Positions 18,171 to 32,281 are shown, numbered from the stretch's first letter. The stretch is 46,765 bases of DNA from an uncultured Pelagibacteraceae bacterium (GCA_902628275.1 CACOMI010000009.1:1-46765), one strand, 5' to 3'. Notes: generated by a model not told the origin, from the sequence alone. A program made the numbers and translations.

Positions 18171-18903
18171 TCTTTTCCACCCATAATATCTGGTGTTTGC
18201 CAATTTAAACTTTGACCACTGTCTATTGATATTACTTGACCAGTAATAGATCTATTTTTGATAAAAAAGTCAACTGCATTACAGATTTGTTCCACATCAA
18301 CTTGTCTTTTAAGTGGAGTGGCCATGTATTGTTTTTTAAAATGTTTCTCAGACTGCCTGCCGTTCTTTATTGTTGGGCCTGGAGCAATTCCATTTACCCT
18401 TATATTCGGTGCTAGGCTCATTGCACTAGTTTTTGTCAAAGTATAAAGACCAGTTTTACTAATTGTGTAAGAAAAGAAGTAAGGAGTAAGTTTAAATACT
18501 CTTTGGTCGATTAGATTTATAATATTATTATTTTTACCTTTTATATTTTTGGCAAATTCCTTTGATAATAAAGCTGGTGTTCTAAGATTTGTTCTTAAGT
18601 GATGTCCCCAGCTATCAGTTGTAAAATCTTCTAGCTTATCGTTTTCAAATAGTGAAGCATTATTTATTAGACAATCAAAATATTTTAATTTCGATTTTGC
18701 AAATCTTACAATTTTATTTACATCTGTTTCTTTGCTTAAGTCTCCTTTTACTAAATAAACTTTAGTTCCATTTTTAGATAATTCTTTTTTTAATTTTTCT
18801 GCTTTTGACTTTGATTTGTTAAAATGAATTAATATTTCTTTATTAGGACCAGATAATTTTTTTGCAATTGCAGCACCTATTCTGGTTGCCCCACCAGTAA
18901 TTA

Positions 18904-18922
<19 letters not shown>
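18167..18922 (-). CDS. Short-chain dehydrogenase of PTR1/FolM (pteridine or dihydrofolate reductase) type
   Basis: A 251-residue NADPH-dependent SDR. The coenzyme motif is TGGATRIG (residues 9-16), with Arg in the place that marks the PTR1/FolM branch, and NNAS is at 87-90. The usual catalytic serine is replaced by aspartate (D139 in NLIDQR), 13 residues before Y152 of the Y-x-x-x-K motif (Y152, K156). Leishmania PTR1 has the same Asp-13-Tyr-3-Lys set. This points to reduction of dihydrofolate or dihydrobiopterin/monapterin rather than fatty-acid or alcohol chemistry. It overlaps folB by 4 nt (ATGA) and uvrB by 19 nt, so it is coupled to a folate gene. Confidence 0.82.
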
Positions 18923-22299
<3,377 letters not shown>

Positions 22300-22305
22300 T
22301 TAAGA

Positions 22306-22959
22306 GTGAAAACTGCATTATTATTTGGTTCGACAGGCCTAGTTGGAGGACATGTTCTTAATTATCTAATTCAAAACTCAAATTATTCAAAAATTAAATT
22401 ATTTATTCGTTCTTTCATAGAAATTAACGATCCAAAGATTGAAATAATAAAAACTGATTTTAATAATCTAAATAAACATGCTGAAGATATTAAAGGAGAC
22501 GAATGTTTTTGTTGCATTGGTACGACCAAAAAGAAATCACCCAATAAAACAGAATATCAAAAAATTGAGCTAGATATTCCTAAAAAAATTGCCCAAGTAG
22601 CAAAATCTAATTCAGTTAAATCATTCTTTTTTGTTTCTTCAGGATATGCTAATCCAAAAAGTTCTGGCGAATATTTAAAATTTAAAGGCATGGTTGAAGA
22701 AGAAATTAAAAATTTAAATTTTGATAAAATTGGGATTATGAGACCATCTTTTTTATTAGGAGAAAGACAAGAAGAAAGGGTTGGTGAAAAATTTGGAATA
22801 ATAATATTTAAACTTTTAACTCCAATATTAATTGGGCCTTTTAGAAAAATGAGACCAATTCATTCAGAAATAGTGGCTAAGGCAATGATAAAATTAGCAA
22901 ACGAAAATATTGATCAAAGTATATTCGAATCTAACGAAATTTCTAATTTAGTGAGATAA
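22306..22959 (+). CDS. NAD(P)-binding Rossmann protein, TIP30/HTATIP2-like atypical SDR
   Basis: A 217-residue protein starting at GTG, 6 nt after the aminotransferase stop. It has an N-terminal nucleotide-binding motif LLFGSTGLVGGHVL (residues 5-18), the family FCCIGTTKKKSP segment, a VSSGYANPKSSGEYLKFKG active-site region with Ser and a Y-x-x-x-K (YLKFK), and IGIMRPSFLLGERQEERVGE. These are features of the HTATIP2 subgroup of atypical short-chain dehydrogenases, whose bacterial members have no assigned substrate. It converges with trxB with a 12-nt overlap of the 3' ends. Confidence 0.8.
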   Translation: MKTALLFGSTGLVGGHVLNYLIQNSNYSKIKLFIRSFIEINDPKIEIIKTDFNNLNKHAEDIKGDECFCCIGTTKKKSPNKTEYQKIELDIPKKIAQVAKSNSVKSFFFVSSGYANPKSSGEYLKFKGMVEEEIKNLNFDKIGIMRPSFLLGERQEERVGEKFGIIIFKLLTPILIGPFRKMRPIHSEIVAKAMIKLANENIDQSIFESNEISNLVR

Positions 22960-23892
22960 AAATTTTTCAGCCTCAAGCGCAGCCATGCAACCCATACCAG
23001 CAGCAGTTACCGCTTGTCTAAAAGTTTTATCCTTAACATCTCCAGCAGCGTAAACACCAGGAACATTTGTTTCAGTAGAGTCAGGCTTGGTAATCAAATA
23101 ACCTTCGGTATCCATTTCTAATTGATCTTTAAAAAGTTTTGTTGCAGGGTCATGACCAATCGCTATAAAAACTCCATCTAGTTTTAATTCTTCTACATTA
23201 TTTGTTTTTACATTTTTAATTTTTAAACCCTTAACATTTTTAGGATCTTTATCACCAATCACATCCTCAACGACTGAATCCCAAATAATTTCTATTTTTT
23301 TATTTTCCATTAATTTTTTTTGAAGCATCTTTTCAGCTCTTAGACTATCTCTTCTATGAATTAATTTTACTTTTGAGGCAAACTTTGTAAGAAACATAGC
23401 CTCTTCAACAGCAGCATTTCCTCCACCTACAACAGCCACTTCCTTGTCTTTAAAAAAGAATCCATCACAGGTAGCACATGCTGAAACTCCAAAGCCTCTA
23501 AACTCTTGCTCTGAATCTAAATTCAGCCATCTAGCCTGAGCTCCAGTAGATATAATAATACTATCAGCAGTATATTTCCGACCACTATCGCCAATCGCTT
23601 CAAAGGGTGAGCTTTTTAAATTTACTGATCCAATATGATCTTCAATCATTTCCGTTCCAACTGCTTTTGCTTGTTCTTTCATTTGATCCATTAACCATGG
23701 CCCTTGAATTACTTCAGAAAATCCTGGATAATTTTCAACATCAGTTGTTGTAGTTAATTGCCCGCCTGGTTCAGATCCATAAACTAAAATAGGGTTCAGC
23801 ATCGCTCTAGCAGCATAGACTGCAGCAGTATATCCAGCAGGACCGGATCCAATTATTAACACTTTTGTGTGTTTAGTTGGATTTTGACTCAT
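22948..23892 (-). CDS. trxB: Thioredoxin reductase (NADPH)
   Basis: TrxB reduces thioredoxin with NADPH through FAD and a redox disulfide. The 314-residue protein has the FAD motif IIGSGPAGYTAAVYAARA (residues 13-30), the redox-active CATC at 139-142, the NADPH motif VVGGGNAAVEEAMFLTKF, IAIGHDPATKLF, and the C-terminal GVYAAGDVKDKTFRQAVTAA. All features are normal. The start lies 21 nt from the divergent ELM1-like gene, so their promoters must overlap or lie inside coding sequence. Confidence 0.97.
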   Translation of the reverse strand: MSQNPTKHTKVLIIGSGPAGYTAAVYAARAMLNPILVYGSEPGGQLTTTTDVENYPGFSEVIQGPWLMDQMKEQAKAVGTEMIEDHIGSVNLKSSPFEAIGDSGRKYTADSIIISTGAQARWLNLDSEQEFRGFGVSACATCDGFFFKDKEVAVVGGGNAAVEEAMFLTKFASKVKLIHRRDSLRAEKMLQKKLMENKKIEIIWDSVVEDVIGDKDPKNVKGLKIKNVKTNNVEELKLDGVFIAIGHDPATKLFKDQLEMDTEGYLITKPDSTETNVPGVYAAGDVKDKTFRQAVTAAGMGCMAALEAEKFLSH

Positions 23893-23913
23893 ATGGAAGC
23901 TATATAGTGATTA

Positions 23914-24858
23914 ATGTCTAAATTAAAAGGTATTTTATTAACCCAACGAATGCACGGCATGATAAGCCAAGTAGAAGGTCTAGCCAAAGCTTTAGATTTA
24001 GATTTCACACACCATACAGTTGAACTAAAAAGTTTTTGGAAAGCAATTCCTCCAAAGTTAACTCCTATTTCTCAAAATGTTTATAAAAAAATTATACTAG
24101 ATGAGTTTGATGTAATTATATCTTGTGGAAGAAAAAGTGTAATACCATCAATTCATTTAAAAAAAATTTCAAATAAAAAAATATTTAATATTCACATTCA
24201 AGACCCGAAAGTAAATTTAAATAATTTTGATTTCATTGTTGCTCCAGAACACGATGATTTAGATGGTCAAAACGTAATTACAACAAAAGGTGCTATTCAC
24301 TATCTTACACAAAGTGAAATTGATGAGAGTAGGAATTATTTAAATTCGTTTATTAAAAATGATGGACGAAAAATTTGGACTTTAATTATGGGTGGACCAA
24401 CTAAGTATTACGATTATTCTACTAAGAATATGAAACATATTTTTACCAGTCTGTATAAATTGATAAAAAAACACGACTTTCAATTAGTTGTAATTCCCTC
24501 AATGAGAACTCCAATCAATACTATTCATTACGCTAAAGAATTTTTTGGTGAAAAACACACCATTTTTATGGAGGTTGACAAAAAAGCATATTTATCAGCC
24601 CTTGGAATTGCAGAAAATATAGTAGTTACTTGCGATTCAAGTTCAATGATTTCAGAGGCAGCTTTAACAGGTAAACCAATTTACGTAGCAAATATTTTAC
24701 CAAGAAAAAATGATATTAGATTTCAAAGATTTAGAAATTTATTTAGAGAACTAAAAATTATAAGAAATTTAGGTGAAGAAGTGGAAAATTGGAACTATGA
24801 AAAGTTAGATGAAACTAATAGAGTAGCAGGAATTATAAAAAACAAAATTATTTCATAA
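23914..24858 (+). CDS. Mitochondrial fission ELM1-like family protein
   Basis: A 314-residue soluble protein of the ELM1 (DUF1022) family. The visible family features are GRKSVIPSIHLKK near residue 70, the IHIQDPKVNLNNFD segment, FIVAPEHDDLDGQNVITTKGAIHYL, the nucleotide-sugar-like glycine motif IMGGPTKYYDYS, and VTCDSSSMISEAALTGKPIYV. The last resembles the donor-binding half of GT-B glycosyltransferases. In plants ELM1 recruits a dynamin to mitochondria; in alphaproteobacteria the role is unknown. It is joined to the next gene by a one-base TAATG overlap, so the two products may work together. Confidence 0.82.
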   Translation: MSKLKGILLTQRMHGMISQVEGLAKALDLDFTHHTVELKSFWKAIPPKLTPISQNVYKKIILDEFDVIISCGRKSVIPSIHLKKISNKKIFNIHIQDPKVNLNNFDFIVAPEHDDLDGQNVITTKGAIHYLTQSEIDESRNYLNSFIKNDGRKIWTLIMGGPTKYYDYSTKNMKHIFTSLYKLIKKHDFQLVVIPSMRTPINTIHYAKEFFGEKHTIFMEVDKKAYLSALGIAENIVVTCDSSSMISEAALTGKPIYVANILPRKNDIRFQRFRNLFRELKIIRNLGEEVENWNYEKLDETNRVAGIIKNKIIS

Positions 24859-25523
24859 TGTCATTTTTAAATTCCATATTAAATAATTCTAAAAAATTTG
24901 AATTTCCCTTTGATCATTGGGAATATGAAAATGCTTTGACAGATGGAGCAATAGAGGAAATAATTAAAGCGGACATTCCAGATGTCAGCAAACTTAACCT
25001 TTCTTATGATGGAACAAGAGCTATCGATGGTGGTGCTGCAGAGTTTAGAGAAGGCATAGCATCTGGTGGAGAGGCAATAAAGTTTAGGTGTTTTGTGAAT
25101 AAAAATAATTCACCAAATTTTCCACATTTGGTAAAATTTATAAACGAACTTCAGTCTAAAGAAACATATGAAGTTATTTCAAAAATGATTAATAGAGATT
25201 TATCTAATTCCTTTGTTAGGCTAGAGGTAATCTGTGACCGAGAGGGTTTTTGGCTCAAACCACATTGTGATATTAAAGAAAAACTTATGTCTGGTTTAAT
25301 CTTTGTTAACAATGCTAATGAATCTGAAGATTTAGGAACTGATTTTTACAACGATAAATTAGAAAAAGTAAAAACAGTTCCATACAAAAATAATTATGGT
25401 TATTTCTTTACTAGTGGACCTGGAACTTGGCATGGAATGGAAAAGAAAACCATTGTTAAAGAAAGACGATGTATTCAAGTAAATTATGTAACGTTTGAAA
25501 CTGATTGGAAAGTAAACTCTTAA
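24858..25523 (+). CDS. 2-oxoglutarate/Fe(II) oxygenase-like protein
   Basis: A 221-residue protein of unknown substrate. It has the double-stranded beta-helix iron facial triad: H136 and D138 in [11 protein letters not shown]192 in GTWHGMEK, and a basic residue (R203 or R204) in [10 protein letters not shown] placed to bind the 2-oxoglutarate carboxylate. FYND and [15 protein letters not shown] precede the distal histidine, as in prolyl-hydroxylase-like proteins. There is no signal peptide. It overlaps the ELM1-like gene by one base and converges with carB (4-nt overlap). Target could be a protein side chain, a sugar or a small molecule. Confidence 0.72.
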   Translation: MSFLNSILNNSKKFEFPFDHWEYENALTDGAIEEIIKADIPDVSKLNLSYDGTRAIDGGAAEFREGIASGGEAIKFRCFVNKNNSPNFPHLVKFINELQSKETYEVISKMINRDLSNSFVRLEVICDREGFWLKPHCDIKEKLMSGLIFVNNANESEDLGTDFYNDKLEKVKTVPYKNNYGYFFTSGPGTWHGMEKKTIVKERRCIQVNYVTFETDWKVNS

Positions 25524-28500
25524 ATATCTTGAAGAGAGTTAACTTCTAATTTATTTGTTTTCAAAGATTTAATTGCTTCTAAACACGCATAAGCAGTTGA
25601 CATATTTGTGCAATATGGAACTTTATTTTTTAATGTAGCTCTTCTTAAAGCGATTGCATCGCTTATTCGATAAGCTTTATTTCCACCTCCTGTATTTATT
25701 ACTAATGCAATTTTTTTTGCGTCTAAAACATCAACTATATGAGGAGAACCAGTGCTTACTTTATTAATGATTCTACATTTCATACCGTGCTTTCTAATAT
25801 AATCAGCAGTTCCTCTAGTTGCACATAAGGTGAATTTTAATCTAATAAGTTCTTTGGCTAGATCTATTCCTTCATCTTTGTGAGAGTTTTTGAGAGAAAT
25901 AAAAGCTAAACCATTTTTAGGTAATGAATTTGATGCTGCTATTTGACTTTTAGCAAAAGCCATTCCAAAATTTTTGTCAAAGCCCATTACCTCACCAGTA
26001 GACTTCATTTCTGGACCTAAAAGCAGATCACTATTTGGAAATTTATTGAAAGGAAATACAGCCTCTTTAACTGCGTACATTCCTTTAGATTTGTCCTTCA
26101 AATTAAATTTAGATAATTTTTCACCTGCCATTACTCGTGATGCAATTTTTGCTAGGGGTAAACCTTTTGCTTTAGATACAAATGGTACCGTTCTACTTGC
26201 CCTTGGATTAACCTCAATCACATAAATTTTGTCTTTTTTTATTGCATATTGAATATTCATGAAACCTTTTACTTTAAGAGCAAGTGCAAGTTTTTTGGTT
26301 TGATTTTCAATTTCTTTAATTAAATAGGGTTTTATAGACACTGGTGGTAAACTACATGCAGAGTCTCCTGAGTGAATACCAGCTTCCTCTATATGTTGCA
26401 TTATACCAGCAACATGTACTTGTTTTCCATCAGAGATTGCGTCAACATCAACCTCCATTGCGTGGTTAATAAATTTATCGATTAAAATAGGATTATCATC
26501 GGCTGCTTTAAAAGCCTCTTCTACAAATTTTTTAAGTTGATTTTTTTCATATACAATCTCCATGGCTCTTCCTCCCAGCACATAAGATGGTCTTACCATT
26601 AGCGGTAAGCCAATTTTTTCTGAGATATTAATTGCCTGTTTAAATGTTTTAGCAATTCCACTCTCAGCTTGTTTTAATTTAAGTTTATTTAATAAATTTC
26701 TAAATCGATCTCTATCTTCAGCTAAATCAATTGAAGTATATTGTGTTCCTAAAATAGGAAGATTGTTATCGTGTAAAAATTTTGCAAGCTTTATAGGAGT
26801 TTGCCCACCGAATTGAGCAATAATTCCTAGGAGATTTCCTTTTTCTTGTTCTTTTTTAATTATATTAAAAACGTATTCCTCAATTAGTGGTTCAAAATAA
26901 AGTCTATCACTTGTGTCATAATCTGTTGAAACTGTTTCAGGGTTGCAGTTGATCATTATGGTCTCAAAACCTGCTTTTTTTAGGGAAAAACTTGCCTGAC
27001 AACAACAATAGTCAAACTCAATACCTTGACCGATTCTATTAGGACCACCACCTAAAATAATAATTTTTTTTCTTAGTGAAGGATCTGCTTCACATTCTGA
27101 ATTAATTGAGAAATTTCGTTGATATGTTGAATACATATAAGGTGTGAAAGATTTAAATTCTGCAGCGCAGGTATCGACTTTTTTATACACAGGTAAGATT
27201 TTTAGTGCAGTTCTTTTTTTTCTAATAATTTTCTCTGAAATTTTAGTAAGTTCAGAAAGTTTTTTGTCAGAGAAACCTATTGATTTTATTCTATTAAATT
27301 CAACAAAATTTTTAGGTAATCCTTTCATTTTAATCTTAAGTTCATTGTCTATTATTTCTTTTATCTGCTCTAAAAACCATGGGTCAATTTTTGATAAACT
27401 ATAAATTCTTTTTAAATTAATTTTCTTGCGAATTGCTTCTGCAACAAGGAGTAATTTATTTGGGATATTTTCTTTAAGTCTTTTTTCTATTTGTTTCTTG
27501 TTTAGATTAAATATTCTATCTAATCCGGAAAAGCCAGTCTCTAAGGACACCAATGCTTTTTGAAGAGATTCTTTGAAGTTTCTACCAATGGCCATTGCTT
27601 CACCAACTGATTTCATAGAAGTTCCTAATGTAGCTGGAGATGTTGAAAATTTTTCAAAAGTAAATCTAGGAATTTTAGTTACTACATAGTCTATAGTTGG
27701 TTCAAAAGAGGCAGGAGTAACCTTAGTTATTTCGTTTTTTAATTCATCCAACGTATAACCAACAGCAAGCTTTGCAGCAACTTTTGCAATTGGGAAACCA
27801 GTTGCTTTAGAAGCTAGAGCAGAGGATCTGGATACACGTGGATTCATTTCTATCACAACCATTCGTCCATTTTTGGGATTTATAGCAAACTGTACATTTG
27901 ATCCCCCTGTTTCAACTCCAATTTTTCTAAGACAGGCAATAGATGCATTTCTCATTACTTGATACTCCTTATCCGTCAAAGTAAGTGCTGGGGCTACAGT
28001 TACTGAGTCACCAGTGTGAATGCCCATCGGATCGACATTTTCTATAGAGCAAATTATAATACAATTATCTTTCCTATCTCTTACAACTTCCATTTCAAAT
28101 TCTTTCCATCCCTCTAGACATTCTTCAACAAGAACCTGGCTTACAGGTGACTCGTGCAATCCATTTTTTATGATTTTGAAATATTCTTTTTTATTTTTAG
28201 CAATTCCTCCTCCAAGTCCACCCAAAGTAAATGCAGGTCTTATAATTGCTGGTAATCCAATTTTTTTTAATACTTTTGAAGCCTGGTTATTAGTATTTAC
28301 GATTTCAGATTTTGGTAAATCTAAACCAATATCTATCATATTTTTTCTAAATTTTTTCCTATCTTCAGCATTAGAAATTGCTTTTGAATTTGCGCCAATT
28401 AATTCAATTTTGTATTTCTTTAAAATTCCTTTTTTTTCAGCCTCCATTGCAAGATTAAGTGCCGTCTGACCTCCCATCGTTGGCAAAATCGCATCTGGTT

Positions 28501-28744
28501 TTTCTTTTTTAAGAATTTTTTCTAAAACATGTAGTGTTATAGGCTCAATGTAAGTTTTATCTGCAACATCTGGATCTGTCATAATTGTTGCTGGATTTGA
28601 GTTGATTAAAACTACTTTATATCCTTCGTCTTTTAGAGCTTTGCATGCTTGAGTACCAGAATAATCAAATTCACAAGCTTGACCTATTATAATTGGGCCA
28701 GCACCTACTACTAATATTTTTTTAATATCTTTTCTTTTGGGCAT
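25520..28744 (-). CDS. carB: Carbamoyl-phosphate synthase large subunit
   Basis: CarB makes carbamoyl phosphate from bicarbonate, ammonia and two ATP for arginine and pyrimidine synthesis. The 1074-residue protein shows the internal duplication expected: first ATP-grasp half with [20 protein letters not shown] and [12 protein letters not shown], second half with [20 protein letters not shown] and [15 protein letters not shown]-terminal MGS-like allosteric domain follows ([36 protein letters not shown]). It overlaps carA by 23 nt upstream, so the pair is one operon. Length is normal. Confidence 0.98.
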   Translation of the reverse strand: MPKRKDIKKILVVGAGPIIIGQACEFDYSGTQACKALKDEGYKVVLINSNPATIMTDPDVADKTYIEPITLHVLEKILKKEKPDAILPTMGGQTALNLAMEAEKKGILKKYKIELIGANSKAISNAEDRKKFRKNMIDIGLDLPKSEIVNTNNQASKVLKKIGLPAIIRPAFTLGGLGGGIAKNKKEYFKIIKNGLHESPVSQVLVEECLEGWKEFEMEVVRDRKDNCIIICSIENVDPMGIHTGDSVTVAPALTLTDKEYQVMRNASIACLRKIGVETGGSNVQFAINPKNGRMVVIEMNPRVSRSSALASKATGFPIAKVAAKLAVGYTLDELKNEITKVTPASFEPTIDYVVTKIPRFTFEKFSTSPATLGTSMKSVGEAMAIGRNFKESLQKALVSLETGFSGLDRIFNLNKKQIEKRLKENIPNKLLLVAEAIRKKINLKRIYSLSKIDPWFLEQIKEIIDNELKIKMKGLPKNFVEFNRIKSIGFSDKKLSELTKISEKIIRKKRTALKILPVYKKVDTCAAEFKSFTPYMYSTYQRNFSINSECEADPSLRKKIIILGGGPNRIGQGIEFDYCCCQASFSLKKAGFETIMINCNPETVSTDYDTSDRLYFEPLIEEYVFNIIKKEQEKGNLLGIIAQFGGQTPIKLAKFLHDNNLPILGTQYTSIDLAEDRDRFRNLLNKLKLKQAESGIAKTFKQAINISEKIGLPLMVRPSYVLGGRAMEIVYEKNQLKKFVEEAFKAADDNPILIDKFINHAMEVDVDAISDGKQVHVAGIMQHIEEAGIHSGDSACSLPPVSIKPYLIKEIENQTKKLALALKVKGFMNIQYAIKKDKIYVIEVNPRASRTVPFVSKAKGLPLAKIASRVMAGEKLSKFNLKDKSKGMYAVKEAVFPFNKFPNSDLLLGPEMKSTGEVMGFDKNFGMAFAKSQIAASNSLPKNGLAFISLKNSHKDEGIDLAKELIRLKFTLCATRGTADYIRKHGMKCRIINKVSTGSPHIVDVLDAKKIALVINTGGGNKAYRISDAIALRRATLKNKVPYCTNMSTAYACLEAIKSLKTNKLEVNSLQDI

Positions 28745-29918
28745 TTTTTTTCATACTGTTAATAAATTCTTTAAACAAATAGACACTATCCTGTGGACCA
28801 GGGTTGGATTCTGGATGATATTGTACTGAAAAAACAGGTTTGTTTTTAAGTCTAATACCTTCAATACTGTTATCAAATAAAGATTTATGAGTTATTTCAA
28901 TATTTCTTGGTAAATTTTCTTTCATTACTTCAAAGCCATGGTTTTGGCTGGTGATTTCAACATTATCTTTTATTAAGTTTTTTACAGGGTGATTTGCACC
29001 TCGATGACCTAATTTCATTTTTTTTGTTTTGCCACCTAGCGCTAAAGCAAGAAGTTGATGACCAAGGCATATGCCAAATACAGGTAAGTTATTTTTTATT
29101 AATTTCCTAAGAGTTCCTATAGCATATTTTCCAGTAGCTGCAGGATCACCAGGACCATTTGATAAAAATATACCATTTGGTTTAAGAGCTAAAATTTTTT
29201 CAGCTGCTGTATTGCAAGAAACAACGCTTACTTTACAATTAAAATCAGAAAAATATCGCAATATATTTTTTTTAATTCCATAGTCAATTGCAACTACGTG
29301 AAATGTATTTTTTTTATTTTTTTTAAATCCAGTTTCTTTTTTCCATGTTTTAAAGCCTTTCCATATGTAATTTTTTTGAGTTGTAACTGTTTTTGCAAGG
29401 TCCAAGTTCTTTAATCCACTCCATTTTATTGTAGTATTAGCAAGTTTGCTGATATTAAATTTTTTATTTTTTGCGAAAGCAATTGTTCCTTTAGGAGCTC
29501 CATTATCTCTTATAAAGTTTGTAAGGCTTCTTGTGTCTAAACCAGTAATTCCAACAATTTTATTTGTTTTTAGCCAAGCATCTAAATGTAGAAATGACCT
29601 ATAGTTTGAAGGATCGGTAATTTCAGAGTTCAATATTATCCCTTTTGCCCATATTTTATCAGACTCGTGATCTTCTTTATTGGTTCCAACATTTCCGATG
29701 TGAGGAAAGGTAAAGTTAATTATTTGACCTGCATATGATGGATCAGAAATAATTTCCTGATAACCTGTCAAGGATGTATTAAAACAAACCTCACCGGTAG
29801 CTTCTCCTTGGTATCCAATTCCAATTCCTTTAAACACCTTTTTATTTTCAAGAACTAAAACGCCTGTATTAATTTGGGATATTATTTTTGAGTTAGTTTT
29901 TTTTGCTTTTTTGTTCAA
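28722..29918 (-). CDS. carA: Carbamoyl-phosphate synthase small subunit (glutamine amidotransferase)
   Basis: CarA hydrolyses glutamine and channels ammonia to CarB. The 398-residue protein has the N-terminal CPSase domain ([28 protein letters not shown]-like [15 protein letters not shown]) and a class I amidotransferase domain. The domain has the nucleophile in [16 protein letters not shown], then [11 protein letters not shown], and the His/Glu pair in [10 protein letters not shown]. The first gene of carAB; a credible minus-strand promoter lies about 20-50 nt upstream. A run of eight lysine/threonine-type residues at the N-terminus precedes the conserved domain, so the real start may be slightly downstream. 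Confidence 0.97.
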   Translation of the reverse strand: MNKKAKKTNSKIISQINTGVLVLENKKVFKGIGIGYQGEATGEVCFNTSLTGYQEIISDPSYAGQIINFTFPHIGNVGTNKEDHESDKIWAKGIILNSEITDPSNYRSFLHLDAWLKTNKIVGITGLDTRSLTNFIRDNGAPKGTIAFAKNKKFNISKLANTTIKWSGLKNLDLAKTVTTQKNYIWKGFKTWKKETGFKKNKKNTFHVVAIDYGIKKNILRYFSDFNCKVSVVSCNTAAEKILALKPNGIFLSNGPGDPAATGKYAIGTLRKLIKNNLPVFGICLGHQLLALALGGKTKKMKLGHRGANHPVKNLIKDNVEITSQNHGFEVMKENLPRNIEITHKSLFDNSIEGIRLKNKPVFSVQYHPESNPGPQDSVYLFKEFINSMKKNAQKKRY

Positions 29919-30044
29919 TTACAACTCATGAGTTAAAGGTTAATACAATAATTGCTTTATTATCGCAACAGAGATGTAATATAAAATTGTAAAAAAACAA
30001 TTTTTCTTTTGAAGAATTTTTTCTTTAAAGTAGATTAAAAAACT
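29919..30044. promoter_or_regulatory. Divergent promoter region between carA and yqeY
   Basis: On the minus strand TTGCGA (complement of 29964-29969), a 17-bp spacer and TATTAA (complement of 29941-29946) form a good promoter for carAB with a short leader of about 15-20 nt. On the plus strand a candidate for yqeY-dnaG is TTGAAG (30010-30015) with TAGATT at 30032-30037 (16-bp spacer), which would make the message nearly leaderless; it is weak. A small AT-only hairpin (29984-29991 with 29998-30005) is present but of doubtful meaning. No pyrimidine-responsive leader such as an attenuator could be recognised. Confidence 0.42.
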
Positions 30045-30506
30045 ATGTCATTAAAACAGACCATCGAAAACGAATATAAAAATGCATTAAAATCTAAAGA
30101 TAAAAATAAAATATCAACCTATAGGTTAATATTATCTTCTATTAAGGATTTGGACATTGTTAATAGATCAGGTCCTAACAAAAAAGAAACTGATGATGAG
30201 GATATTAAGAAACTTTTAAAAAAAATGGTTAAGCAACGAGCCGAATCGATAGATATTTATAAAAACAATAACAGAACAGATCTTTTAGAGGTAGAGCAAA
30301 ATGAATATGATATTTTAACAAGTTTCTTACCAAAGCAGCTTAGCGAAGAGGAAACCAAAAAAATTTGTGCAGATGTCATTTCAAAACTTGGAGCAAATTC
30401 ATTAAAAGATATGGGAAAAGTTATGGGTGAATTAAAAAAAACTTATGCAGACGAAATTGATTTTTCAAAAGCAGGATCAATGATCAAAGAATTATTAAAT
30501 AAATAA
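30045..30506 (+). CDS. GatB/YqeY domain protein
   Basis: A 153-residue protein made of the helical YqeY domain, which resembles the C-terminal tRNA-binding part of GatB. It has the typical LKSKDKNKISTYRLILSSIKD start, KKMVKQRAESIDIYKNNNRTDLLEVE, the segment EYDILTSFLPKQLSEEE, and DMGKVMGELKKTYAD near the end. Free-standing YqeY proteins are thought to act in tRNA or amidotransferase biology, without a proven reaction. Its position directly before dnaG and rpoD is conserved in many alphaproteobacteria, where it takes the place of rpsU in the macromolecular-synthesis operon. It shares a TAATG junction with dnaG. Confidence 0.88.
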   Translation: MSLKQTIENEYKNALKSKDKNKISTYRLILSSIKDLDIVNRSGPNKKETDDEDIKKLLKKMVKQRAESIDIYKNNNRTDLLEVEQNEYDILTSFLPKQLSEEETKKICADVISKLGANSLKDMGKVMGELKKTYADEIDFSKAGSMIKELLNK

Positions 30507-32281
30507 TGAAATACCCAAAAGAGTATCTTGATGAAATTAAAAACAGACTTAAAGTTTCAACAGTAGTATCAAAAACTGTTTCCTTAAAAAAAAGGGGTAA
30601 GGAATTCGTAGGTTTGTCACCTTTTAAAAATGAAAAAACACCATCATTTACCGTTAATGACGAAAAAGAATTTTATCATTGTTTTGCTACATCTGAACAT
30701 GGCAATATTTTTGATTTTATAATGAAAACTCAAAATTTAAGATTTGGTGAAGCTGTAAAGTATTTAGCTCAACTAGCAGGTATGCAACCATATATGTTTT
30801 CAAAACAAGATGAAGAAAGAGAAAGAAAATGGAATGAGTATAAATCTATTTTTAGTCAGTATGTTAATTTTTATCATAATGAACTTTTAAAAAATGAAAA
30901 TTATTCGGTTGCAAGAGAATATTTAAAAAAAAGATCTTTAAATAAAGAAGAAGTTAAAAAATTTAAAATTGGATATATTGATAAAAATCCAAATTTTTTT
31001 GAGAGATTAAAAGAAAATTATAGCGAGCAAACTTTAGTAGATACAGGTTTGTTTTATTTAGATGAAAAAAAGAAAATATATATTGAAAGATTTAGGGGAC
31101 GATTAATTTTTCCAATTAATAACATATCAGGTCAACCTATTGCTTTAGGGGGGAGAATTATTGAAAATTTTGACTATTTAGCAAAATATATAAATTCGCC
31201 TGAAACAAATTTTTTTAAAAAAGGATCAAATTTATATAATTTAGATTTAGCAAGAAAACTTTCTAATAAAATCGATCATATTTATCTGGTAGAGGGATAT
31301 ATGGATGTCGTAGGTTTAAGTAAAAATGGAATTGATAATGTTGTAGCAAATCTTGGCACATCTTTAACTGACAGACAAATTTTAACTTTAAATCAATTTT
31401 TTGATGATATCATAATATGCTTTGATGGTGATGAAAGTGGATATAAAGCTGCTGTGAGAGCTGCTGAAAATTCAATAAAAGAACTTAAACCGGAAAAACA
31501 AATATCATTTTTATTTTTGCCAGATAAAGAAGATCCAGATAGTTATGTAAATAAAAATGGCAAAGCTAACTTTATTGATTTTACAAAGCAAAGTAAATTA
31601 TCAATTCATCAATTTATTTTTAGTCACTATAAAAAACAAACTAAAAATAATCCTTCGTCAATGGCTATCTTTGAGAAAAAACTTAGAGGAATTGCAAATA
31701 CAATAAAAGATGATTTTATAAAAAAATATGTTTTAGAATACTTTTTAGAAAAAATAGCTGAGTTAACGCCACATTCCAATAAAAATAATAAAAAATTTCA
31801 TTCTAAAAATACAAAATATTTGGAAAGTACAAAAAAATATTTTAATGAAAGTCAGTCTTTGACTGGAGTTGAATTAAAAGAGTTTTCTTTATTGTATCTA
31901 GTCATAAATAATTTAGATTTGTTGCAAGCAAACATTCATTTGATTGAAAATATTAAATTATTTACCAATTTAAATAAAAAAATATTTGAAATGATAATTG
32001 AAAAATTAAAATCTGAGTCACAAATCACTATCCAAGATCTAAACTTAGATATTCAATTAACAGAAAAAATAAATAAATTTGCACCAATAAAACACATTCT
32101 AAAAAATCATTCTCATGATGACCAAAAAATAATAGAATTATTAGAGGATATCTCTAGAGATTTGATGAATTATGATCTTGAGTTTAGAATCCAGGAATTA
32201 GAATCGAAGTTTTCAGTTGATATGAGCGAGACTACATTTAATGAGCTAAAAGAGCTAAAAAAAAAGCAGAATCTCAACTAA
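30506..32281 (+). CDS. dnaG: DNA primase with a degenerate zinc-binding domain
   Basis: DnaG makes RNA primers for replication. The 591-residue protein has the N-terminal zinc-domain fold (SPFKNEKTPSF, EFYHCFATSEHGN). Of the four zinc ligands only C59 remains; the others are replaced by S38, K41 and T62. The RNA polymerase domain follows (IGYIDKNP, GRLIFPINN, PIALGGRII, the acidic VEGYMDVVGLSKNGI, then CFDGDESGYKAA), and the C-terminal helicase-binding region is diverged and Lys/Asn-rich. As I recall, other alphaproteobacterial DnaG proteins share the loss of zinc ligands. It lies between yqeY (one-base overlap) and rpoD. Confidence 0.96.
   Translation: MKYPKEYLDEIKNRLKVSTVVSKTVSLKKRGKEFVGLSPFKNEKTPSFTVNDEKEFYHCFATSEHGNIFDFIMKTQNLRFGEAVKYLAQLAGMQPYMFSKQDEERERKWNEYKSIFSQYVNFYHNELLKNENYSVAREYLKKRSLNKEEVKKFKIGYIDKNPNFFERLKENYSEQTLVDTGLFYLDEKKKIYIERFRGRLIFPINNISGQPIALGGRIIENFDYLAKYINSPETNFFKKGSNLYNLDLARKLSNKIDHIYLVEGYMDVVGLSKNGIDNVVANLGTSLTDRQILTLNQFFDDIIICFDGDESGYKAAVRAAENSIKELKPEKQISFLFLPDKEDPDSYVNKNGKANFIDFTKQSKLSIHQFIFSHYKKQTKNNPSSMAIFEKKLRGIANTIKDDFIKKYVLEYFLEKIAELTPHSNKNNKKFHSKNTKYLESTKKYFNESQSLTGVELKEFSLLYLVINNLDLLQANIHLIENIKLFTNLNKKIFEMIIEKLKSESQITIQDLNLDIQLTEKINKFAPIKHILKNHSHDDQKIIELLEDISRDLMNYDLEFRIQELESKFSVDMSETTFNELKELKKKQNLN

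Noticed and set aside
28020..28469. A 149-codon plus-strand frame inside carB
   Set aside because: It is a shadow of the fully conserved carB sequence on the other strand, with a composition unlike a real protein.
29984..30005. AT-only hairpin followed by T residues as a terminator
   Set aside because: It lies between two divergent genes where no plus-strand transcript needs to end, and has no G-C pairs in the upper stem beyond one; likely chance in AT-rich DNA.
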